From: Faecalibacillus intestinalis
Lineage (GTDB): Bacteria > Bacillota_I > Bacilli_A > Erysipelotrichales > Coprobacillaceae
Reading direction: 5' to 3'
Length of the DNA: 59,939 bases
Assembly: GCF_003024685.1 (NCBI RefSeq)
Contig: NZ_PYLQ01000016.1
Location: 1-59,939 of the forward strand
The translations under genes and the position numbers were made by a program. The notes beneath the pieces were generated by a model that worked only from the letters and a program-made list of their open reading frames with translations, searched no databases and was not told the DNA's origin. The stretch's first letter is position 1, and the number at the start of each line of letters is the position of its first letter. This document shows, in pieces, positions 1-9,067 of the stretch.

Positions 1-681
1 GCTGTCACTTACAACTTGACATGTACTTGGAATCTTATCTTTATATATTTTATAGAGCTCTTTGGAATGAATCCTTCCTGTTTCAGATACTTGGATTACT
101 TTATTGTTATGTTGATCTATGGCACATACGATATTTCTTTTTTGACTGCTCATCCCTCTTTTTTGTTTTTCTTTGTTTTCCATATGTTTGCCTGAATGTG
201 TAACGACATTTAGTTTTTCATCCAAATAAACCGTATCACTTAAAACAGGGTTATCATGAGTCAAATCAGCAAGAACACTTAGTATTTTATGTCTCCATAA
301 AAGAGAGGTTGGTTCACTTATTCCAGCGATATCAGCAGAACGAGCAAGAGTATCACCATTAAATAAAGATTGAATATATTCAAACCATTGATAAGGTTGC
401 TTTTTAGTGTATGAAAGCAATGAACCAGTAATAGAAGAAAATGTTTTTGAACATTCTTTACACAAATATCTTTGATTGCCTTTATTATCCTTGCCATATT
501 TAATGATATGTTTACTTTGGCAATGAGGACAAAAAGAACTATCATAGTTGTTTGATAGTTCTTTATGAATATTTGAATCGTAGATGTGATTGATCAAGTG
601 ATTATTAAGTTTTTCTCTAATAATTTCAATTTCATCATCACTTGCATTATTAATAATTGAATCAATAATATCATTAAACAT
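1..681 (-). CDS. IS1595-like transposase, 5' part (runs off window)
   Basis: The minus-strand frame is open from an ATG at 679-681 to the window edge (227 codons, no stop), so the C-terminal part is missing only because the window ends. Around residues 55-80 it has a zinc ribbon with a CPHC pair and a CKEC pair. A YLDEK motif and a VVSDS motif follow, which fit the first two acidic residues of an ISXO2-like DDE domain. The IS1595 family is my recognition from this zinc ribbon plus DDE order; the third catalytic residue and one IS end lie outside the window. It sits downstream of eno in the same orientation, separated by a terminator. A shorter out-of-frame ORF at 318-545 is a shadow of this gene. 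Confidence 0.75.
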   Translation of the reverse strand, partial: MFNDIIDSIINNASDDEIEIIREKLNNHLINHIYDSNIHKELSNNYDSSFCPHCQSKHIIKYGKDNKGNQRYLCKECSKTFSSITGSLLSYTKKQPYQWFEYIQSLFNGDTLARSADIAGISEPTSLLWRHKILSVLADLTHDNPVLSDTVYLDEKLNVVTHSGKHMENKEKQKRGMSSQKRNIVCAIDQHNNKVIQVSETGRIHSKELYKIYKDKIPSTCQVVSDS

Positions 682-811
682 TTTTTTCCATAGCTTTCAA
701 CCTCTTGACTATATGATAGAACAAATCAAAATGGTAAGCTTTCTATTACAAAAGTTAGACTGACATTATTAAGTGTTATCACCAACATTTATCTTTAGTT
801 AGGTTATTTAC

Positions 812-841
812 AAAAAAAGATGACTTGCATCACCTTTTTTT
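812..841 (-). terminator. eno terminator (possibly bidirectional)
   Basis: A 7-bp stem with one G-U pair and a 6-nt loop is flanked by seven A on one side and seven T on the other, so it could stop transcription from both directions. It lies about 110 nt downstream of the enolase stop codon on the minus strand. Confidence 0.6.
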
Positions 842-849
842 ATCTATAT

Positions 850-943
850 TATTAAAAGATAATATTTCATTATATGATTTAGTCTAAAATTGGGAAGTTA
901 CGATTTAATCGTTAAAGGGATATAACAATATTATCTTTTAATA
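850..943. repeat. 94-bp segment bounded by perfect 17-bp inverted repeats
   Basis: Positions 850-866 and 927-943 are exact reverse complements (core TTAAAAGATAATATT). The 60 bp between them carries no ORF. The segment lies in the eno 3' UTR, between the stop codon and the terminator. It could be a MITE-like relic or a long-range 3' UTR stem. No target-site duplication is visible at its borders. Confidence 0.45.
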
Positions 944-949
944 GCAAAA

Positions 950-2384
<1,435 letters not shown>

Positions 2385-2500
2385 CCCTTTTTGACTACTT
2401 TTTTTCAACTTCAAATACTATTTTGTTCCTTTTTTTATAAAATATTCTTTGATAGATACAAAAAAATTCCTTTTTTCATTTATTTATCTTTCTTGTTTCA

Positions 2501-2529
2501 TTGACTTTCTTTAATCGACACTTTATAAT
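2501..2529 (+). promoter_or_regulatory. SigA-type promoter of the GGGtGRT operon
   Basis: TTGACT (2501-2506), a 17-bp spacer and a perfect TATAAT (2524-2529) place the start site near 2536, giving a leader of about 100 nt. This is one of the best promoters in the window and fits the strongly biased codon use of the two genes behind it. Confidence 0.8.
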
Positions 2530-2532
2530 TTG

Positions 2533-2556
2533 TTCAGGTGAATTCCTTCACCTGAA
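2533..2556 (+). promoter_or_regulatory. Perfect 10-bp stem, 4-nt loop at the transcription start
   Basis: TTCAGGTGAA, the loop TTCC, then TTCACCTGAA form a perfect hairpin or 24-bp palindrome located exactly at the predicted start site. It could be an operator or a 5' mRNA-stabilising stem. No T-run follows, so it is not a terminator. Confidence 0.55.
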
Positions 2557-2635
2557 GGAAGAAATTTATGTAGTTTTACGTTATTTCTTTTTTAATGTTT
2601 GTGATCATTAATGTGATGAAAGGAGAAAATAAAAA

Positions 2636-3328
2636 ATGATTTATTCACATGAAGTTGAAGAAATGTGCACTGTAAATCGTGGTGCATCACACGGATGTGC
2701 TCCTATTCCTGAAGAAGGAAAATGGGTATATTCAAGAGAAATCAAAGATATTTCTGGTTTAACACATGGTATTGGTTGGTGTGCTCCACAACAAGGTGCA
2801 TGTAAACTTACTTTAAATGTTAAAGAAGGTATCATTGAAGAAGCATTAATTGAAACTGTTGGATGCTCAGGTATGACTCACTCTGCTGCTATGGCTAGTG
2901 AAGCATTAGTTGGTAAAACTTTATTAGAAGGTTTAAATACTGACTTAGTTTGTGACGCTATTAACACAGCTATGAGAGAATTATTCTTACAAATCGTTTA
3001 TGGACGTACTCAATCAGCATTCTCTGAAGGTGGATTACCTGTAGGTGCTGGTCTTGAAGACTTAGGTAAAGGTTTAAGATCAATGGTAGGTACATCATAC
3101 TCTACTAAATTAAAAGGACCTCGTTACTTAGAATTAACTGAAGGTTACATTACTCGTATCGCTTTAGATACAAATGATGAAATTATCGGTTACGAATTCG
3201 TTAACTTAGGTAGAATGATGGAAATGATTAAAGATGGAAAAGATGCTAATGAAGCTTTAGAAGCTGCTAAAGGTAACTACGGTAGATTCAACGATGCTGC
3301 TAAATACATCGATCCAAGAAAAGAATAA
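2636..3328 (+). CDS. NifU/IscU-like scaffold protein of the GGGtGRT pair
   Basis: The 230-residue protein belongs to the group usually annotated as iron-sulfur cluster assembly scaffold that precedes the GGGtGRT protein. Cysteines are conserved-looking in GWCAPQQGAC (near residue 48-56) and in ETVGCSGMTHSAAMAS (near 74-88); the second resembles the GCxAxxAS cluster-binding loop of IscU. AAGGAG sits 9 nt before the ATG. It is the first gene of a two-gene operon with a 17-nt gap to the next. Codon use is strongly biased (GGT, GCT, TTA), which suggests high expression. The role as an Fe-S scaffold is inferred from the motif; no isc or suf genes are in the window. Confidence 0.8.
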   Translation: MIYSHEVEEMCTVNRGASHGCAPIPEEGKWVYSREIKDISGLTHGIGWCAPQQGACKLTLNVKEGIIEEALIETVGCSGMTHSAAMASEALVGKTLLEGLNTDLVCDAINTAMRELFLQIVYGRTQSAFSEGGLPVGAGLEDLGKGLRSMVGTSYSTKLKGPRYLELTEGYITRIALDTNDEIIGYEFVNLGRMMEMIKDGKDANEALEAAKGNYGRFNDAAKYIDPRKE

Positions 3329-3345
3329 TAGGAGGATACGAAAAA

Positions 3346-4344
3346 ATGGCATTATTTGAAAGTTATGAAAGAAGAATTGATCAAATTAACGCTGCATTAG
3401 CTAAATATGATATCAAATCAATCGGAGAAGCAAAAGCTATTTGTGATGAAAAAGGTATCAACGTTTATGATATCGTAAAATCTACACAACCAATTTGTTT
3501 CGAAAATGCTTGTTGGGCATATACAGTTGGTGCTGCTATGGCAATTAAAAATGGTGATACTAAAGCAGAAGATGCTGCTAAAACAATCGGTGTTGGATTA
3601 CAATCATTCTGTATTCCAGGATCTGTTGCTGATGATCGTAAAGTAGGTTTAGGTCATGGTAACTTAGGAGCAATGTTATTAAACGAAAATACTCAATGTT
3701 TCGCATTCTTAGCTGGACATGAATCTTTCGCTGCTGCTGAAGGTGCAATCAAAATTGCTGAAAAAGCTAACAAAGTTAGAAAAAATCCATTAAGAGTTAT
3801 CTTAAATGGTTTAGGAAAAGATGCTGCTAAAATCATCTCAAGAATCAATGGTTTCACTTATGTAGAAACTCAATTCGATTATTTCACTGGAGAAGTTAAA
3901 GAAGTATCTAGAACTGCTTATAGTGATGGTCCACGTGCTAAAGTTAACTGCTATGGTGCAGATGACGTACGTGAAGGTGTTGCTATCATGCATAAAGAAG
4001 GTGTAGATGTATCAATCACTGGTAACTCTACTAACCCTACTCGTTTCCAACATCCAGTTGCTGGAACATATAAAAAAGAATGTATCGAACAAGGTAAAAA
4101 ATACTTCTCAGTTGCATCTGGTGGTGGAACTGGACGTACTTTACATCCTGATAACATGGCTGCTGGTCCTGCTTCATATGGTATGACTGATACTATGGGA
4201 CGTATGCATAGTGATGCTCAATTCGCTGGTTCTTCATCAGTTCCTGCTCACGTAGAAATGATGGGATTAATCGGTATGGGTAACAACCCAATGGTTGGAG
4301 CTACTGTTGCAGTTGCTGTTGCTATCGAAGAAGCTTGTAAATAA
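3346..4344 (+). CDS. GGGtGRT protein (conserved, function unknown)
   Basis: The 332-residue protein carries the family-naming motif GGGTGRT at residues 259-265, within a segment that is rich in Gly and Ala. It also has glycine-rich stretches at 101-110 and 309-318 and a Cys near the N-terminus (STQPICFENAC, 46-56). Its length matches the family. GGAGG precedes the ATG by 8 nt. It is co-transcribed with the NifU-like gene and ends in a strong terminator. The conserved pairing suggests a protein that accepts or senses a cluster from its partner, but I know of no proven biochemical role. Codon bias again points to high expression. Confidence 0.9.
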   Translation: MALFESYERRIDQINAALAKYDIKSIGEAKAICDEKGINVYDIVKSTQPICFENACWAYTVGAAMAIKNGDTKAEDAAKTIGVGLQSFCIPGSVADDRKVGLGHGNLGAMLLNENTQCFAFLAGHESFAAAEGAIKIAEKANKVRKNPLRVILNGLGKDAAKIISRINGFTYVETQFDYFTGEVKEVSRTAYSDGPRAKVNCYGADDVREGVAIMHKEGVDVSITGNSTNPTRFQHPVAGTYKKECIEQGKKYFSVASGGGTGRTLHPDNMAAGPASYGMTDTMGRMHSDAQFAGSSSVPAHVEMMGLIGMGNNPMVGATVAVAVAIEEACK

Positions 4345-4350
4345 TTCATT

Positions 4351-4380
4351 AAAAAGTCTTGATTTTTCAAGGCTTTTTTT
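4351..4380 (+). terminator. Terminator of the GGGtGRT operon
   Basis: A 9-bp stem with one G-U pair (AAGTCTTGA against TCAAGGCTT), a 4-nt loop and seven T lies 6 nt after the stop codon. Confidence 0.85.
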
Positions 4381-4425
4381 ATTTTCCCTTTTATCCCTTT
4401 CTATCAACAATAATTTAAAAAATAA

Positions 4426-4480
4426 GGGGGCTGTAACGAGTAGGTAGATTTTTAACTACTTTCGAAAGGTTACAGCCTCT
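4426..4480 (-). terminator. Long stem-loop terminator of ohyA
   Basis: On the minus strand GAGGCTGTAAC pairs with GTTACAGCCCC around a 30-nt loop that contains a further weak stem, followed by a T-rich tract. It starts 7 nt after the ohyA stop codon. Confidence 0.65.
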
Positions 4481-4486
4481 TTATTA

Positions 4487-6421
4487 TTACATATTATCTT
4501 TTAATACTTCATGATTTCTTAATAATTTCTCTATAACTGTTCCTTTAACTGCTTTAATAAGAGGCTTTTTAAATATATTTAAAGGACCTAAGTTTATTTC
4601 AAAAGGAGATTTACCATCCATCAATTTAACAGAACTATCCAATAATTCTCTAATATCATAAACACTTCCCCATACCTCAGGAACACCACGATCTACACCT
4701 AATAAACCATAAACAGCTTCCATTGCTGTTCTTACAGAATATTCTGTAGTAAAGACAGTATCTCTAGGTGTATGAGCAAATTGTCCTAAGAAAGCAAAGT
4801 TAACTGCGCCATCAACAATAACATCTGGTCGATCTTCTTTTCTTCTTGGCATAAAGAAAGCAGTGATATATGGCATCATTGTTGGTATACAGATAGCACT
4901 GTTTGTCGCATAGTCTTCAATGTATTTTTCTGGTACACCAAGATGATAGAGCCATTCCATTGTAATTTCTTTTCCTGTACATTCTTTCATTGGTTTTTTT
5001 ACATAATCTCCAAGAACATCTGTAAATAAACCATAGACCCAAACACATACTTTTTCTTTATCTTGTTGTTTAAATTGTCCTTGGCGATTAATTGTCCAAC
5101 TTAAAAGCCATGATGAATCTTTACAACTAACAATTCCTCCTGTTACAACATGTCCAGTACGAGGATCTCTTTTACAGATATTTGTAATATAAGGAATAAT
5201 TTTATCATCTAATGTTGTAATTGTAGCTGATTCCCAATTTGTTTTTTCAATATCACTACAGAATTTTTCAGGATGTCCAAATGAAGCATCTTGTTTAGCA
5301 ATATTTTTCCATAAATCCCAACAACCACTTTTTGCTACTTTAGCATCTCCTTGAGGAGCATGATCTTGATCTCCATAGATTGTTCCTTCTACACAACTAC
5401 CATTTGTAATAAAGACTAAATCATTTTCAGTTAATTGAATATTTTTATCTTTACCATTTACTTTACATTCAATAACTTTAGCTACTTTTTTATCAGGTGT
5501 TGTATCAAATATAATATTTGTTACTTCGCTGTTAAATTGAAAATCAACACCATGTTTTTCTAAGTATTTTTGCATTGGTAAGATTAAGGATTCATATTGA
5601 TTATATCTTGTAAATTTTAAAGCACTAAAATCTGGTAAACCAGAAATATGGTGTATAAATCTTTGGAAATAAAGTTTCATTTCTAAGGCACTATGCCAGT
5701 TTTCAAAAGCAAACATCGTACGCCAATACATCCAAAATGTTGAATTAAAGACTTCTTCATCAAAGACATCTTCAATTGTTTTATCATAAAGATCTTCATC
5801 TTTAGTCATAAAGAGTTTCATAATTTCCATACACCCTTTTTGACTTAAACCAAATTGATTATTAGTCTTAGCATCTTGTCCACGATTCACTGTTGCTCTA
5901 CATAATGAGTAGTTAGGATCTTCTTTATTTAACCAATAAAATTCATCTAAAACACTGGCATCTTTAATTTCTAAAGAAGGAATACTTCTAAATAAATCCC
6001 ATAAACATTCAAAGTGGTTTTCCATTTCTCTACCACCACGCATGATATATCCTCTTGAAGGATCAAAAATACCATCACATGCCCCACCAGCAATATCCAT
6101 TGCTTCTAAAATATGAATATTCTTTCCTGGCATTTGTCCATCTCTTACTAAAAAACATGCTGCAGCTAATGAAGCAAGTCCACTACCTACCAAATAAGCT
6201 TGTTTATTTTCTACACCTTCAGGTTTTTTAGGTCTAGCAAACGCTTCGTAATTTCCATTTGTATAATAAATTCCTTTAGAGTTTTTATCATGTTTACCAA
6301 GTTCAGTATTACGATACGTATTTTCTTTTTCTTCTACTTTATTTTCTTTTGCTTTTTTAACAAGCATAGCTGATGAAACAGCTGCAGCTGTTGTTGCTGC
6401 TATTTTGATACTTCTTTTCAT
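4487..6421 (-). CDS. ohyA: Oleate hydratase (MCRA family)
   Basis: FAD-dependent hydration of the cis-9 double bond of oleate or linoleate to 10-hydroxy fatty acids, a detoxification reaction common in gut Firmicutes. The 644-residue protein has the FAD-binding GSGLASLAAA near 79-88, the GGREMENHFECLWDLF segment typical of the family, and MCRA-like sequence to the end. The first 25-30 residues (about MKRSIKIAATTAAAVSSAML) form an Ala-rich hydrophobic stretch after positive charges, followed by a charged linker; this extra tail looks like a membrane anchor. GGTGGAACC precedes the ATG. It is monocistronic, with a TetR-type gene directly upstream in the same orientation that is now interrupted and may have been its regulator. 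Confidence 0.93.
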   Translation of the reverse strand: MKRSIKIAATTAAAVSSAMLVKKAKENKVEEKENTYRNTELGKHDKNSKGIYYTNGNYEAFARPKKPEGVENKQAYLVGSGLASLAAACFLVRDGQMPGKNIHILEAMDIAGGACDGIFDPSRGYIMRGGREMENHFECLWDLFRSIPSLEIKDASVLDEFYWLNKEDPNYSLCRATVNRGQDAKTNNQFGLSQKGCMEIMKLFMTKDEDLYDKTIEDVFDEEVFNSTFWMYWRTMFAFENWHSALEMKLYFQRFIHHISGLPDFSALKFTRYNQYESLILPMQKYLEKHGVDFQFNSEVTNIIFDTTPDKKVAKVIECKVNGKDKNIQLTENDLVFITNGSCVEGTIYGDQDHAPQGDAKVAKSGCWDLWKNIAKQDASFGHPEKFCSDIEKTNWESATITTLDDKIIPYITNICKRDPRTGHVVTGGIVSCKDSSWLLSWTINRQGQFKQQDKEKVCVWVYGLFTDVLGDYVKKPMKECTGKEITMEWLYHLGVPEKYIEDYATNSAICIPTMMPYITAFFMPRRKEDRPDVIVDGAVNFAFLGQFAHTPRDTVFTTEYSVRTAMEAVYGLLGVDRGVPEVWGSVYDIRELLDSSVKLMDGKSPFEINLGPLNIFKKPLIKAVKGTVIEKLLRNHEVLKDNM

Positions 6422-6489
6422 ATAGGTTCCACCTTTCTTTGATACCTTAATTTTATCATTCCCCTCTTGAATTAAAATTTACAATAAAA

Positions 6490-6518
6490 AAGAAATGATT
6501 TAATTTTTATCATTTCTT
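6490..6518 (-). terminator. Terminator overlapping the TetR gene end
   Basis: A perfect 10-bp stem AAGAAATGAT/ATCATTTCTT with a 9-nt loop is followed on the minus strand by a T tract. It overlaps the last codons of the TetR reading frame. Confidence 0.75.
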
Positions 6519-7073
6519 ATTATCTGTAAAGTTTTTAATTGATAAATCTATTGTTCCATGAACTGTCTTTTCTAAATCATCAACAATTTCATTATAATTT
6601 TCATCCATTCCTTTTTCTATCCAATCAAGCATAATCCCTACAAAACCATATTTATAAAAATAAGCAATAAAATTCTTTTGTTGTTCATTTAAATTTGTTT
6701 CAATACTTCTTTCTTCAACAATTGATTCAATCAATCCATGAACAAGTTTAAATAATACTTTTTCTATCTGATCTTTAGAAATATCATGATAAACATTTAA
6801 AATAAAAGGTTTATTTTTATAAACAGCTTCAAAGATATTTTCTAATCCTTATTTCCAATGAGCATAATCTTTCTTTTCATTAAGTGCTTTTTTAGCATCT
6901 TCAATTAAAATCCATTCTGTTAAATCATATAAATCTTGAAAATGATAATAAAAAGACATCCTACTTAAATAACAAGAATCTGTTAAATCTTTAATCGTTA
7001 TTTTATGAAATGGTTTTTCTAATAAAAGCTTTTTAAAAGCATCTTCTAATTGCAATTTAGTTCTATTTGTCAT
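6510..7073 (-). pseudogene. TetR-family regulator interrupted by an in-frame TAA
   Basis: The reading frame runs 187 codons in one frame from the ATG at 7071-7073 to a TGA at 6510-6512, with a single TAA at 6849-6851 after codon 74. The N-terminal part has the TetR helix-turn-helix (ITIKDLTDSCYLSRMSFYYHF, about residues 25-45). The part after the stop (GLENIFEAVYKNKPFIL onward) is a typical DhaS-like ligand domain with no further lesion. One base change would repair it, for example from AAA, CAA or GAA. It lies between a DUF6718-like gene and ohyA and may once have controlled ohyA. A sequence error is an alternative; the HTH fragment alone is unlikely to dimerise. Confidence 0.85.
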
Positions 7074-7138
7074 ATTTTCACCTATCCCTTTTCAAGATGT
7101 TCTCATTAATCATACTATATTTTTTTATGACTTACACT

Positions 7139-7163
7139 AAAAAAAGCAATCCGTAGATTGCTT
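7139..7163 (-). terminator. Terminator of the 73-aa gene
   Basis: Minus-strand AAGCAATC, a 4-nt loop, GATTGCTT and a run of T lie 7 nt after the stop codon of the small gene at 7170-7391. Confidence 0.85.
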
Positions 7164-7169
7164 GTAATA

Positions 7170-7391
7170 CTATAATAAACTTTCTTCTTTACTAAATTCT
7201 TCAAAACTATTAACAAAATGATAAGGTTCATATTCTCCATAAGCAGTAGGTCTAGTGATTGCTACAATTTGAATATCGTATCCTAGCTTCTTTTGTAAAT
7301 TTGTTGTAAAATCAGCCAACTCTTTTCCACGCTTTGCTTTTAGTGCAATGCATCCTGATTTTTTAAATCTTTTCGCAATTAGATAGCACAT
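7170..7391 (-). CDS. Small conserved protein, DUF6718-like
   Basis: The 73-residue protein begins MCYLIAKRFKKSGCIALK and contains a TRPTAYGEYEPYHFV segment. I recall this pattern from a small Firmicute family (DUF6718), so the family label is from memory. It has no membrane segment or signal peptide, and two Cys in the first 15 residues. AGGAGG is 8 nt before the ATG. It is a single-gene unit with its own terminator. Function is unknown. Confidence 0.7.
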   Translation of the reverse strand: MCYLIAKRFKKSGCIALKAKRGKELADFTTNLQKKLGYDIQIVAITRPTAYGEYEPYHFVNSFEEFSKEESLL

Positions 7392-7448
7392 TTGCCAACA
7401 CCTCCTTTAATTTTGCTAGTGATTTAATTAAATTATAACTTAATATTC

Positions 7449-7981
7449 TCACCTATCTTTATAGTACTTTTCTATCTCTTTAAGACAAGCTTTTACTTGT
7501 TTAGAAGGATTCTTTTGATAAAGCAAACCATAAGGCATTTGATAATGCCACGAAACAGGTAATGTAATTAAAGATGGATGAATATGATTCCAAACATCTA
7601 ATGTTAATAATAAACAACCTTGTTCTTCACAACGATTAAAAGTATCAAGATCATAAAAATAACCTACATCCTCTAATATAATTTGTGGATAAAGTGTTTG
7701 AACATCTTTTCTAAAATCATCAATATTTAAACAGTCTCCACCACTTACACATAAAAGTCTTTCATGATATAAATCTGTTATTTCTAACCTTTTCTTTTTA
7801 GCTAAGGAATGTGTTTTAGGCACTGCTACACAAAGATTATAAAATCCTAGTATCTTATAACTTGTAAAAATATCTATTTGTTTTGAATTAAATGAACCAA
7901 TTAAAAAATCAAACTTTGTTCCAATAGATTGAAATACTTCCATAATATGTACATGATCATCTTCATAAGGAACAACACTTG
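7449..7981 (-). pseudogene. LysR-family regulator, truncated by an IS end
   Basis: About 178 codons encode the C-terminal effector-binding domain of a LysR protein: a CVAVPKTHSLA strand near residue 53, a DVGYFYDLDTFNRCEEQGCLLLT segment and a PYGLLYQKNPS strand near the end. The N-terminal helix-turn-helix (roughly 100 residues) is absent. The apparent start is a GTG inside the IS200/IS605 right-end sequence immediately upstream, so it is not a genuine start. The gene was most likely cut by the insertion whose remnant lies at 7982-8564. Confidence 0.85.
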
Positions 7982-7986
7982 ACACT

Positions 7987-8160
7987 CCCCATGTCTAAAG
8001 ACAGGGGATTCTTGCTACCTGCCAACATTGTTGGATGACCAGTTCATTTCTGATAGGTCGCAGTGCAAGTTAGGGGTATGCCATTACCCTTCATAGAGCA
8101 GAACTTATAGTTCTCTAGGCAGTATATCTATTACCAATATACTCAGTTGAGTGGCTTATA
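7987..8160 (-). ncRNA. Candidate omega-RNA (reRNA) remnant of tnpB
   Basis: Downstream of and overlapping the tnpB 3' end, the minus strand forms a chain of hairpins: AGAACT/AGTTCT near 8097-8115, GGGTAATGGCATACCCC near 8072-8091, CCAACA/TGTTGG near 8021-8034 and the terminal hairpin 7987-8007. This is where TnpB guide RNAs are encoded, with the guide read from the flank beyond the right end (here lysR sequence). With tnpB truncated the RNA probably has no partner here. Confidence 0.5.
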
Positions 8161-8561
8161 TTTATTGCACCTAGCAGATCCCTGTGTGTATGATACTCAC
8201 ATCTGCATATATAATTTCTATCTTTTGCATGTTGGATACTTCCACATATCGGACAGATCTGACTTGTATATGCTGGATCTACATACTCAACTTCTATACC
8301 TGCCAGTTTTGCTTTGTATTCTATAAATGTAGCTAGTCTATAGAACGACCATGTATGCAGGCTATGATTGTTTTTTCGACTTGTTCTTGTCGTTGAGCGG
8401 ATGTTTTGTAGTCGCTCTAACTTGATTACTGAGATATCATGTGCTTTTGCTGTATTTACAATTTCACGACTTAGCTTATGATCTGTATCTTTCATGATAC
8501 GTTGTTCTTTGTTGTTGATTTTAACACCGCCTTTGGCTTCTTTGCTTTTTGATATCTTTTT
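8115..8561 (-). pseudogene. tnpB: TnpB, C-terminal fragment only
   Basis: The open frame of about 148 codons covers the later third of TnpB. It keeps the RuvC-II glutamate in VIKLERLQNIR, the zinc finger (CPICG followed by a CRC pair) and the RuvC-III aspartate in HRDLLGAINI. An in-frame TAG at 8562-8564 closes it upstream, and the wedge, REC and RuvC-I parts with the first catalytic Asp are missing, so it cannot be an active nuclease. An ATG at 8493-8495 is internal and has no convincing ribosome binding site. Confidence 0.85.
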
Positions 8562-8723
8562 CTAAGATTATTAATGTTTTTTTCTTTTTTCGTTTAATAA
8601 ATGACTATTTCTCTCATATATTGAAAATTTAGTATTTTCATTTTACTAAGTTTATTTATGAAAAAAGTGGTCTTTCTTTTTCCTTTTTACTTCTATAAAA
8701 ATTAGAATAAGATTTTTTATATT

Positions 8724-9065
8724 TTAATATTCTATATTTTTTACAAGAAATTGTTGTCCTGAAATAATCGTTTTATTTCGACTTCCACATTTTGGACAGA
8801 TACCTTGACATTTCATAACATTATAGAAAGCATCACAATCATTACATGTAGCTTGTCCTTTAACAACAATACATTTAAGCGTACTCTCTTTTAAAATAGG
8901 ATAATCTTCTTTAACAACAGGATAATATTTTTCAAAGAAGATTGGTAAATATCCTGTAAGTTCTCCTACTTCTAAAGTAATTGTTTTAATTGATTCTATT
9001 TTATTATCTAAAGCAATTTGATTACATAAATCAACTGCTTTTTTTAAAGCTCCTATTTCATGCAT
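8724..9065 (-). CDS. hypA: HypA-like nickel metallochaperone
   Basis: HypA delivers nickel during [NiFe]-hydrogenase maturation. The 113-residue protein has the invariant Met-His-Glu start that binds Ni and the zinc site formed by Cys74/Cys77 (CNDC) and Cys90/Cys93 (CPKC). Its length is standard. It follows the large oxidoreductase gene by 2 nt and must be co-transcribed with it. No hydrogenase subunit or hypB-F is in this window, so its client is unknown; a role in supplying metal to an enzyme encoded elsewhere is inferred. Confidence 0.88.
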   Translation of the reverse strand: MHEIGALKKAVDLCNQIALDNKIESIKTITLEVGELTGYLPIFFEKYYPVVKEDYPILKESTLKCIVVKGQATCNDCDAFYNVMKCQGICPKCGSRNKTIISGQQFLVKNIEY

Positions 9066-9067
9066 AA

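Larger units (their letters stand above)
7982..8564 (-). mobile_element. IS200/IS605-family remnant (right end plus 3' part of tnpB)
   Basis: The element retains the C-terminal part of tnpB and a structured right end, including the terminal hairpin with CCCC/GGGG arms and a TGTCT/AGACA inner stem at 7987-8007. The left end, any tnpA and the first part of tnpB are gone; upstream of 8564 the sequence decays into AT-rich DNA with no readable gene up to hypA. The right end abuts the interrupted lysR coding sequence, which fits insertion without target duplication as known for this family. Confidence 0.8.

Noticed and set aside
318-545. A 75-codon minus-strand ORF in the transposase region
   Set aside because: It is in a different frame from the open transposase frame that carries the zinc-ribbon and DDE motifs.
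898-915. Short palindrome around ACGATT-AATCGT downstream of eno
   Set aside because: Too short and AT-rich, with no T-run; the terminator at 812-841 fits better.
8115-8495. A TnpB-derived, nuclease-dead repressor (TldR-like)
   Set aside because: Such repressors keep the full-length fold; this fragment lacks the wedge, REC and first RuvC part, so it is a relic.
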